NCBI GenBank assembly: GCA_024683485.1
Contig: JAIKYD010000080.1
Span: forward strand, 1-46,191
Source: Saccharofermentans sp.
GTDB lineage: Bacteria > Bacillota > Clostridia > Saccharofermentanales > Saccharofermentanaceae
Direction of reading: 5' to 3'
Length of the DNA: 46,191 nucleotides
Positions within the stretch are counted from its first letter, which is position 1; each line of letters opens with the position of its first letter. A program made the translations under genes and the position numbers. Under the pieces are notes generated by a model. That model searched no databases, had not been told where the DNA came from, and was given only the letters and a program-made list of their open reading frames with translations. This document shows, in pieces, positions 7,676 through 15,900 of the stretch.

Positions 7676-9262
7676 CTATTTCTCCGGCTTAACGGTCATA
7701 GCCACCACTGAAGCATCGAGCCATGTCCTGAGGCTCGAATTCCTTACATAAAGACTTGTGATTATGACAGTCTCGGGATGTATCTTTTCTGTGGATCCCG
7801 GCTCAGGCTCCACAAAGGTTCCAACTGCGCTTATTACATAAGGAATACCATCGTTGGTTCCAAGATATATCATCATGTGGCCGGGCAGCGCGATAAGGCT
7901 TCCGGGCGTAAGTTTGCTGATTACTTCAAGTTTCTCATCCTCATCCATCTCGCTCATATCGGCCTTGTAAACACCGGTGCAGCTTGACTGGCCAACACGC
8001 GGCAAAAGGATACCGAAGCAGCGGTATATCTCCCTTGTGATGCCGGTACAGTCATTTGCCTGGAGATCGCCTCCCCAGCCGTAACGGTCTCCGAGAAGTT
8101 TGAATGCCTGACGTACAATATTGGCGGGAGTATAGGGGAGATAGCCAACGTGAACATCGTCAGATACCGGTATCAGAACATATTCATCATCGATATAGCC
8201 GTCATCTCCTCTTGTAGGAACTTTGACCACATAGTTGCCATACGTCGTGCGCTGGTTGATGATCTCCGGTGCATCATCTGCCGGAACAAGTTCCATCTGT
8301 GTTCCCATAGGAAGAACGAGGTTGGTGGTTGCTTCGCTGTGAGGATCGTTGCCAAGCCTTATCTCGCGTGCGGTAACTACAAGCCACTGGTCAGGATTCT
8401 GTCTTGCCACCCAGTCCTCTCTGTTCTCACACAGGGCAATTGCATCTTTTCTGACCCAGGCCCCGTAGCTGTCAAACACAACATAAAGATATTCCCCGTC
8501 AATACTCTCATGGAGTACGACACAAGGCATGTATGGCATGCATTCCGCATAAAGCATTCCGTCAAAGTACCTGTCATCCGGACCATCGTATACCTGGTCT
8601 TCAGTCGGAAACAGTCTCAGTGTCATTCTCTTGACCGAGTATCCGAACTTTACTTCAATAACGTCTTCGACACCTTCAATATTTGAAAGGTCGATCAGGT
8701 TTTGCCAATAAGCGTAATTTGTGCGGTATCCGTCAACATAGAAGCGGGGAGGATAAGAAGGGATCGAATCAGCATTCTCGTTGAGAAAAACTCTCAGGAT
8801 ATCACCGTCTAATGTCTCACCGAATTCGTCCAGATAAGGAAAGACAGTCTCGCCATCTGATGCCCTGTTGACAGCGCGGTTCTCGTAATTGAAAGCCTTT
8901 ATCTCTTCCTTATTCATGAGAATTATGTTGTCGTCTTCATCTATCCAGTAATCCACATTCATCATCTCAGGATCAACCCCGGCAACAACACGGACGTAAT
9001 CTGTATCTATACCTGAGGATTCAACTGCAGTCTCATAAGTCTCAGATGTGGCGGATGTTTCAGTGGTTTCCGCGATCGTTTCAATTGTTTCCAAGGTGGT
9101 TTCTGTTGTTGATTCAGCAGTGGTTGAGACCGTTGGGGTAATCTCGGGAAGACCGGTGGTCACTTTACTGTCTGGCAAATCAATGGTGCATGAGCACAGC
9201 ATTGTCATGATCATTGAAGCGGCAATGACAGCCGGTAATATCCTGTGTTTACTGTTGTGCAT
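7676..9262 (-). CDS. NlpC/P60-family lipoprotein with SH3-like domain (cell-wall peptidase)
   Basis: A 528-residue secreted protein. The start is ATG 9262-9260 with a GGGAGG ribosome site; a much longer open frame running upstream to 10339 is not coding. The signal peptide ends in the lipobox MLCSC (C25), followed by a Thr/Glu/Ser-rich linker (about 30-85). Residues about 90-300 hold an unrecognised domain, and about 300-375 an SH3-like domain. The C-terminal NlpC/P60 domain has catalytic C405 in NDCTGI and H462 in PGHMMIYLG, preceded by the family's YGWGG motif. Such C40-family enzymes cleave gamma-D-glutamyl-diamino acid bonds in peptidoglycan peptides. It is transcribed divergently from the GNAT-nitroreductase gene. 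Confidence 0.9.
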   Translation of the reverse strand: MHNSKHRILPAVIAASMIMTMLCSCTIDLPDSKVTTGLPEITPTVSTTAESTTETTLETIETIAETTETSATSETYETAVESSGIDTDYVRVVAGVDPEMMNVDYWIDEDDNIILMNKEEIKAFNYENRAVNRASDGETVFPYLDEFGETLDGDILRVFLNENADSIPSYPPRFYVDGYRTNYAYWQNLIDLSNIEGVEDVIEVKFGYSVKRMTLRLFPTEDQVYDGPDDRYFDGMLYAECMPYMPCVVLHESIDGEYLYVVFDSYGAWVRKDAIALCENREDWVARQNPDQWLVVTAREIRLGNDPHSEATTNLVLPMGTQMELVPADDAPEIINQRTTYGNYVVKVPTRGDDGYIDDEYVLIPVSDDVHVGYLPYTPANIVRQAFKLLGDRYGWGGDLQANDCTGITREIYRCFGILLPRVGQSSCTGVYKADMSEMDEDEKLEVISKLTPGSLIALPGHMMIYLGTNDGIPYVISAVGTFVEPEPGSTEKIHPETVIITSLYVRNSSLRTWLDASVVAMTVKPEK

Positions 9263-9290
9263 GGTCAGCCTCCCGATATCTGTTACATTG

Positions 9291-9317
9291 ATTATATCGC
9301 TTTGTAAGACATTCCAA
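9291..9317 (-). promoter_or_regulatory. Possible promoter of the NlpC/P60 gene
   Basis: Read on the minus strand, TTGGAA (9317-9312) and TATAAT (9296-9291) are separated by only 15 bp. The -10 is perfect, the spacing short. The GGGAGG ribosome site and ATG follow about 30 bp downstream. Confidence 0.4.
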
Positions 9318-9415
9318 TTCATACAATGATACAATGATAAAAATTGAGGTTTATCTGCATACATGAGATCAGAGCGGATGAACAGGACTACAGGTATTGA
9401 GAGGTTAATTAATCT

Positions 9416-10393
9416 ATGATCCGATATATTGAAGATCCGGAGGAGCGTCAGAAGATCGCACGCGGGATCCTTGAAGCCCTTACTGACTGGTTCGAGGTTG
9501 AGGAGAGCAGGGAGAAATACATTAAGGAATCTGCTGATCAGCCGTTCTGGGCAGCGGTGGAGGGTGATGTGCCGGCAGGTTTTCTGTGTCTTAAGGAAAC
9601 AGGGAAAGAGACTATGGAACTTGCCGTGATGGGAGTTCTTAAGGACTATCACAGAAGAGGTTTGGGGAGAAGACTCTTCGCTGCTGCAAAAGACTATGCG
9701 GCAAGAGAAGGTTACTTGTTCATTCAGGTCAAGACAGTCCGTTCCGGTATGTATGAGGACTATGATATAACGAATGAGTTTTATAAAAGCCTGGGCTTCA
9801 AGGAACTCGAGGTTCTTGAGGATTACTGGGATGAGGCAAATCCCTGCCAAATATATGTTATGAGTCTTAAGAGTGCGATTGGCACTATCAGTACGCGTCA
9901 CTGTTACCGCGGCAGATTCTCTTCTGATCCTGTGCCAAGGGAAGACCTTATAACCATAGCATCCGCAGGTATCGATGCTCCTTCGGGATGCAACAAGCAG
10001 ACAACGGATCTCGTAATCGTTGACGATGCTGAACTTCTCGGAAAGATAAAGGGACTTATCGATCCGCCGGTGGCTCAGACTGCGTCTGCAATGATCGTTG
10101 TCCTTACCAGACGTATAAACGCATACCGCGATAAGTGTTTTGCTGTTCAGGATTATTCTGCGGCTATAGAGAATATGCTCCTGACTATTGTGGAACTCGG
10201 TTATCAGAGCTGCTGGTATGAAGGTCACATTACTGATGATGACCGCATCTGCGACAAGATAGCTGCTGTATTGGGAATACCTGAAGAGTATGATGTGGTA
10301 TGCATTCTTCCGGTCGGAAAGGCTTTGGATGATTTCCATGCCCCGTCGAAAAGATCCTTTGGAGAGCGTGTCAGATTTAATGGTTTCGGTTGA
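9416..10393 (+). CDS. Fusion protein: GNAT acetyltransferase + nitroreductase-family domain
   Basis: A 325-residue protein with two recognisable domains in one uninterrupted frame. Residues about 1-150 are a GNAT N-acetyltransferase: LAVMGVLKDYHRRGLGRRLF is the acetyl-CoA pyrophosphate loop, followed by FYKSLGFKEL. Residues about 155-325 resemble a small FMN nitroreductase: DPVPREDLITIASAGIDAPSGCNKQTTDLVIVDD is the N-terminal FMN-binding region, and AIENMLLTIVELGYQSCWYEGHI the central helix. Substrates are unknown; one could imagine acetylation coupled to reduction of the same small molecule. The stop codon TGA overlaps the ATG of the next response regulator (TGATG), which suggests translational coupling. 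Confidence 0.85.
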   Translation: MIRYIEDPEERQKIARGILEALTDWFEVEESREKYIKESADQPFWAAVEGDVPAGFLCLKETGKETMELAVMGVLKDYHRRGLGRRLFAAAKDYAAREGYLFIQVKTVRSGMYEDYDITNEFYKSLGFKELEVLEDYWDEANPCQIYVMSLKSAIGTISTRHCYRGRFSSDPVPREDLITIASAGIDAPSGCNKQTTDLVIVDDAELLGKIKGLIDPPVAQTASAMIVVLTRRINAYRDKCFAVQDYSAAIENMLLTIVELGYQSCWYEGHITDDDRICDKIAAVLGIPEEYDVVCILPVGKALDDFHAPSKRSFGERVRFNGFG

Positions 10394-11073
10394 TGTATAA
10401 GATCTATATTGTCGAAGATGATAAAGGTATTGCTGACGGAATAAAAGCGTGTCTCTCGAACTGGGGCATGGAGGTCCGTTCTGTATCTGATTTTATGAAT
10501 GTTATGGATGAAGTCAGGGAATACGAACCGCACCTCATAATTATGGATATCACGTTGCCTTATATGGGCGGATATCACTGGTGCCAGGAAATCAGAAAGA
10601 CGAGTTCTGTACCGATAATCTTCATATCTTCCGCAACTGATAATATGAATATCGTAATGGCGATCAATATGGGTGCGGACGATTTTATCGCCAAACCTTT
10701 TGACCAGAGTGTCCTTATTGCCAAGGTTACGGCACTGCTCAGAAGGACTTATGATTTCTCGCGCGGAACAGGCACACTCGAAGTGAGAGGCGCGGTGCTG
10801 AATACGAATAACAGCAAACTTTCATATAATGGAAACGAGATTGAACTTGCGCGCAACGAATACAAGATCCTTCTTACGCTCATGCAGAACAAGAACAAGG
10901 TCGTAAGCCGTGAGAAGCTGATGGAGGCACTGTGGGAGACTGACTGTTATGTTGATGAGAACACGCTGACGGTCAATGTCGGAAGGCTACGCAAGACATT
11001 GGAGAGCATAGGTCTTAAAGATCTGATCAAGACCAGATTCGGGGTAGGCTATATTCTGGAGGACGAATGCTGA
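10393..11073 (+). CDS. BceR-like OmpR-family response regulator (pair 3)
   Basis: A 226-residue response regulator. The start is taken as ATG 10393, overlapping the upstream stop; a TTG at 10390 is also in frame. There is no independent ribosome site, so translation probably depends on the fusion gene upstream. The receiver has E8-D9-D10, phospho-acceptor D52 (LIIMDITLPYMGGY) and lysine in FIAKPFDQ. The winged helix has LARNEYKILLTLMQNKNKVVSR and ends TRFGVGYILE. The LPYMGGYHWCQ.IR stretch and the paired kinase are typical of the BceR/antimicrobial-peptide group. No BceAB-type transporter is encoded nearby. Confidence 0.92.
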   Translation: MYKIYIVEDDKGIADGIKACLSNWGMEVRSVSDFMNVMDEVREYEPHLIIMDITLPYMGGYHWCQEIRKTSSVPIIFISSATDNMNIVMAINMGADDFIAKPFDQSVLIAKVTALLRRTYDFSRGTGTLEVRGAVLNTNNSKLSYNGNEIELARNEYKILLTLMQNKNKVVSREKLMEALWETDCYVDENTLTVNVGRLRKTLESIGLKDLIKTRFGVGYILEDEC

Positions 11074-12023
11074 AAGACTATTTCAGATCGCGTTTGAGAT
11101 TCATTATCCTTCTTGCCGTTGTGGAAGCTTTATTCGCATCCTCGTATCTGCTTTTCGATATGCCGGCAGTAACGGTAGTTTATCCTCTCGTTTTGAGTAT
11201 CGTGGTAATAATCATTACCGGTATAGTTGATTTTCTGATAACACTCGGCAAGCACAAAAAGCTTCATCAAAATGAGATGTCTTCTTCTAATGACGTGCTC
11301 GAAAAAGATTATCAGGAGATAATATCCAGACTCAGGGAGGAAGAGGAATTCTCGCATCAGAAAGCCATGTCTGATTACAACAACATGGTTGAATATTATA
11401 CGGTGTGGGCACATCAGATAAAAACTCCCATTGCTTCAATGAGACTGCAGATCCAGTCGGAGGATTCTGATCTTGCAAGGCGTCTTGATGGTGATCTGAA
11501 CAGGATCGAAGCCTATGTTGAAATGGTCCTTACATTCCTGAGACTTGATTCTGAGAGCACAGATTATGTTATCAGGGAGATTGACCTTGATAACGTGATA
11601 AGACCAGCGATAAGAAAGTTTGCTAGAGATTTTATATCCAAAAAACTTACGATGGATTTTGAGCCGACAGATACCAGAGTGCTCTCGGATGAGAAGTGGT
11701 TATCGTTTGTGATCGAGCAGGTCATTTCCAACAGTGTTAAGTATACGAATAATGGCGGAATAAAGATCTATATGAGTGAGAAGGGAATACTCTGTATTGA
11801 GGACACCGGGATCGGGATCAGCGCAGAAGATCTCCCGAGGATCTTCGAGAACGGATACACGGGATTTAACGGGCGTGAGGATAAACGCGCGAGCGGTATT
11901 GGTCTTTACCTTTGCAAGCGCATCTGCGATAACCTCGGACATAAGATCTCCGCTGAATCAACACCCGGTACGGGAACAAAAATCCTGATCGATATGAACA
12001 AAAAGCAGATAGGTATTGAGTGA
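11067..12023 (+). CDS. BceS-like intramembrane-sensing histidine kinase (pair 3)
   Basis: A 318-residue kinase. Two transmembrane segments (about residues 12-29 and 35-58) are separated by only a few residues, so there is almost no extracellular sensor. The phospho-acceptor is H116 in VWAHQIKTPIASM, the hallmark sequence of the BceS group. The HATPase domain has VIEQVISNSVKYT, EDTGIGISAEDLPRIFENGYTG and ASGIGLYLCKRIC. It overlaps the regulator by 7 bases. In characterised BceS systems the signal is relayed by a BceAB ABC transporter; none is present in this window. It may act with a transporter elsewhere or sense directly. Confidence 0.93.
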   Translation: MLKDYFRSRLRFIILLAVVEALFASSYLLFDMPAVTVVYPLVLSIVVIIITGIVDFLITLGKHKKLHQNEMSSSNDVLEKDYQEIISRLREEEEFSHQKAMSDYNNMVEYYTVWAHQIKTPIASMRLQIQSEDSDLARRLDGDLNRIEAYVEMVLTFLRLDSESTDYVIREIDLDNVIRPAIRKFARDFISKKLTMDFEPTDTRVLSDEKWLSFVIEQVISNSVKYTNNGGIKIYMSEKGILCIEDTGIGISAEDLPRIFENGYTGFNGREDKRASGIGLYLCKRICDNLGHKISAESTPGTGTKILIDMNKKQIGIE

Positions 12024-12051
12024 GTGCAATTAACTGCATTGTGGAGGATAT

Positions 12052-12855
12052 ATGCTGACTAAGAATGATATAGTTGGATTTTTGAAAGAGAATGGAATTG
12101 CTCATGATGATAAAGTGACAGTTCATGCGTCTCTCCGTTCAGTTGGTCCGGTCGAGGGCGGAGCGGATGGCCTCATCGAGGCAATGTGTTCTTATCTTGA
12201 TGAAGGAATTTTGATCATACCAACACACACCTGGGATGATGTTGTAAGGGATAAACCATATTATGATGTCAGGACAACTTTCCCCTGTATCGGCACTCTT
12301 TCAGAAGTCGCATTTCTGCGGAAGGACGGTGTCAGATCACTTCATCCCACACACTCTGTTGTTGCATTCGGCAAAGGTGCAGCGGATTATATTAAAGGCG
12401 AAGAACTATGCGGATCACCTGCACCCGTCAATTCATGTTTGAGCAGACTCTATGAAGAGAACGGAAAAATACTTTTGATCGGTGTTGGTCATGAGCGCAA
12501 CACATATCTTCATTCAGTTGATGAGAGACTTGGAATACCGGACCGTTTAAATCCTGATCCGTTTGTTATCACTATCAAAGACTATGATGGCAATCTGATT
12601 CAATCGCCACCGTTCCATACGCATTTCACTAAAGCATCCGACCAGTGTGTATCAGAGTATTATCCGAATTACAAGGAAGCTTTTGAGTATACGGATGCGG
12701 TAAAATACGCAAAGCTGGGAAATGCCAAAGTCTATATATGTGATGCAAGAGGCATGACTGATACTGTCAGAATGTTGTGGCAAAGAACGGATCATGATCT
12801 GTGTATAAGGAAAGAAAAGATCCCGGAGGAATATTACAGGAACAGCGAGGAATGA
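12052..12855 (+). CDS. AAC(3)-family (Antibiotic_NAT) N-acetyltransferase
   Basis: A 267-residue protein matching the aminoglycoside 3-N-acetyltransferase fold family. It has the N-terminal VHASLRSVGPVEGGADGLIEA, the IPTHTW motif, the PCIGTLSE segment, the family-typical HPTHSVVAFG motif, and the GVGHERNTYLHSVDE segment near the acetyl donor site. Family members use acetyl-CoA; some inactivate aminoglycosides, others (YokD/BA2930 type) have unknown substrates, so resistance is not proven. A GGAGG ribosome site precedes the ATG. It starts 28 bp after the BceS-like kinase, on the same strand and probably in the same operon. Confidence 0.88.
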   Translation: MLTKNDIVGFLKENGIAHDDKVTVHASLRSVGPVEGGADGLIEAMCSYLDEGILIIPTHTWDDVVRDKPYYDVRTTFPCIGTLSEVAFLRKDGVRSLHPTHSVVAFGKGAADYIKGEELCGSPAPVNSCLSRLYEENGKILLIGVGHERNTYLHSVDERLGIPDRLNPDPFVITIKDYDGNLIQSPPFHTHFTKASDQCVSEYYPNYKEAFEYTDAVKYAKLGNAKVYICDARGMTDTVRMLWQRTDHDLCIRKEKIPEEYYRNSEE

Positions 12856-12941
12856 AAAGTGTTCCGTGATGTGAAGCAGTTGAGGAACGCTAAACCCTGA
12901 TCATCAATTGTTGTGTTAAAATATAGTCATAGGAGTTCCCT

Positions 12942-15900
12942 ATGAAATACTGCACTAAATGTGGAATGAGATTGGCTGATTCTTCCAAGTTCTGCTCGAA
13001 ATGCGGCACTCCGTTTTCTCATGCGAATTCAGATTATTTCAGTTTTAGGGCGCCTGAGGTTGCCGGTGAAGCTTCTTTAGGCGCTTTTGGCTCAAAGGGT
13101 CAGCTTCTTGAGGGAATAGAGGATACTGAAGAACCGGTATCAGCTTTTAAAAGCCTGTTGTTTTTTTCTGGTTCATTCTTCAAGGGAATCGGAAAACTGT
13201 TCACGAAGCCTAGAAATCTTATAGCAGTTATTCTCATAATATTTGCCTGGATCGGAATGAATCTGATTCAGCAGAACACATCGTTCCCTATGGAGATACC
13301 ATCTTCATTTTTATATGCTCAGGGAGGTTTTGAGCGTTACAGCATTGCGGGAGTGATCGGAGGAATATTCGGAAGAGGTGTGGTTGCCGCTCTGATCATA
13401 ACGTTGCTGAACGGCGGTTTTAAAAGAATAGGTCAGGGGTTTGCAGCTGTTTTCAAAAGCAAGGGGAATAAACATAGTATAGTATTTCTGATTATAGGAA
13501 CTGTTATCAGTTTATTGTTCTATTTTCTGCTTGTAGGTTTTACACAAGCGTCGATCTTTACATCAATAGTTGGATTTGCAGGAGCCCTGCTTTCATTACA
13601 GGCTTTGGGTAAAAAAGAAAGTGCTGCTTACGGACTTGCCAGGTCGGTTACAGGCCGGGAAGGCAGAGTGCGGAGTCTATTAACGGGTTTTACCTTGGGA
13701 TCAGTTATTGCTGCGTTTATATCTGTTTTGCTGACACCGCGTGTTGTTCTTGCAGATGAGAACGGGGGAAAGTGGGTCCGTGTTGATACCATAATTGAGA
13801 CAAGGCCTGAAACATCTGAATTATCTTTTGAAAACACAGGATCAACTCATTCGATAAGACTGAACCGTGGTGTAAGTCCTGCTTCAAATGATGATCCCAA
13901 AGAAAGTTATTATCTTATTATTCAGGATCCTGTTCTGGACTCTGAACTGTATCCGGGAAAAACATATGAAATGGCATGTTATTCTTATTTGGAAAGTTTC
14001 AGTTGGTATGCCTATAACGATGAGGTTTCCGGTACTGCTGAATGGCCGTTTACAGCAGAAGAGGAACTTGCACATCTTGATGTAATCATGTCAGGTGACA
14101 GTGATGCCGAGGCTGGTATCTTAAGAGAGGTTTCGAGACACGATTTTGAACCTGTCTCATCAGTATTTGTAAATTACACTGCAGGTGCAGGATATACACA
14201 TTACTGGGTAAGAGGATCCGGGTACATTGGCGGAAGTATAGAATATGAATTTACCGTGCCTGAGGGTAAACCCGGTAATACTATGACAGTGGTAAAGGAA
14301 AGCCATTTTGGCGATGTCCGTACCAGTTGGGTTTATGAGTGGGTTGAACCGGGAGCTGAGATTTCAAATACAACTGAATATAGTGATCCTATCGAAGAAG
14401 ATGTTACCACTCCGGCTGATATTATTCCCGGCGAGGATAGAGGAACAGATATAGATCCTGATATCGTTGAAGGAGACGATGAACCGGGTCTTCCGGAAGA
14501 TGCTGCTTTGGCTGGCGGAGGTGCTTTGGTTGGTGGCGGTCTTGCAGGTATTATCGTTGAAGATGATAAGAAGAAAAAGAAAAAGAAGACCCGTTCCGGC
14601 TACCGTATGAATGTGAATAAAAACTTCGGCAATACGCTTAAACGTGGTGGAAAAGAAGTAATGGTCTATGCGCGCATTGCAGAATTACCGGCAGGAAAAG
14701 ATGAGGTCTCCAGAGATGATCTGACATCCATGATATTAGTGTTTTCCGGTGATGGTGTTCTGCAGGTAAAAGACGGAGGAATGGTCAATGGATATAAGTG
14801 TGCAATAGTGAAAGTCCCTGATGACTGTACTGCGGCAGAAGGTTCTGTCTCATTCCGCTATGTGGGAACAGGAGGCACATTTACCCGTCATGTGGTCTTC
14901 AATATTGTTGCCGGCCAGATTCTATTCCCGCAGGAGAATCTCGGACTTCCTGCCTGCAAGCTTAAATATGTCAGAATGAGTGAGGCAGGCGGAACGCGGA
15001 TAGGCAATGGTGTATATATATTACCCTTCTGTGTTAAGGGTATGCCACCGGAAAGCAGGGTTAAAGCTGTTTTCGAGCGTGTCGGATCATCTGACATGAA
15101 CGGCAAATACATCGATAAATCGAAGATAGACAAGCTAATGCCTTATACGGTTACAGTAGAACCGGACAAGGAGTATGGCGGACAGGGAATCTATAATGCT
15201 TTGATAAGGGAGACCGGGGACTACGAACTCAATGCCGGAATAAATGAAGGATTTGCTCTTAAAGTTACTGCTGAGTGCGGCACGGCCGGACAGCCAGGGT
15301 ATGATATTGCTACAGGAGTGCTTCCTGTATTCCGTATTCACTTAGGCCTTGCGCTGTCCGTTCAGGGAAAGAGTATTCCGTGTTATGTAAAACTGAAGCC
15401 CGGCAGAGATGGTAAGAGCAAAGATGAACTGGTTCCGGAAGACTACGAGATAATCTATGCAGAGGCTTCACTTATGTTATTCCTGTGCGATGAGAAGACA
15501 TTGTCTGTTATCCGTATACCTGTGAATCCAGAGAAGCAAGTTAAGGTGACTCCCACAAAGGTGGCTAATGACCGTTATTGCAGGACCGGTGATGCCAACG
15601 CGAGTCATCAGCAGCTTATAGATAAACTTGCAATCTGTGCTTTCCCAACGGGACAGATCAATGAGAACGGTTCACACAGGATACGGATATGTCCGACCGG
15701 CGGGTGGATGGATCCGCCTACAAGGATCCTTGCTGATATTGAAATATCAGCAAAATACCAGGACCGGATTTACACGGTTGTCAGGAACGTACTCTTGAGA
15801 TCGCAGGATTTCCGTGTGGCAAGGAATGCAGCAGATGATACTGCATTTCTTAACCGTGATAAGCACATCACAGAGCAGCTTGTCCGTATAAGCACGAGAA

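Noticed and set aside
8150..8686. Plus-strand open frame of 178 codons inside the NlpC/P60 gene
   Set aside because: Antisense shadow. The minus-strand gene has clear domains and the plus frame has none.
9263..10339. Open minus-strand extension of the NlpC/P60 gene (would give an 887-residue protein)
   Set aside because: It lies opposite the well-supported GNAT-nitroreductase gene. A ribosome site, lipoprotein signal peptide and ATG at 9262 define the real start.
12052..12855. Calling the AAC(3)-family gene an aminoglycoside resistance gene
   Set aside because: The fold family is clear, but several chromosomal members do not act on aminoglycosides, and nothing mobile lies nearby.
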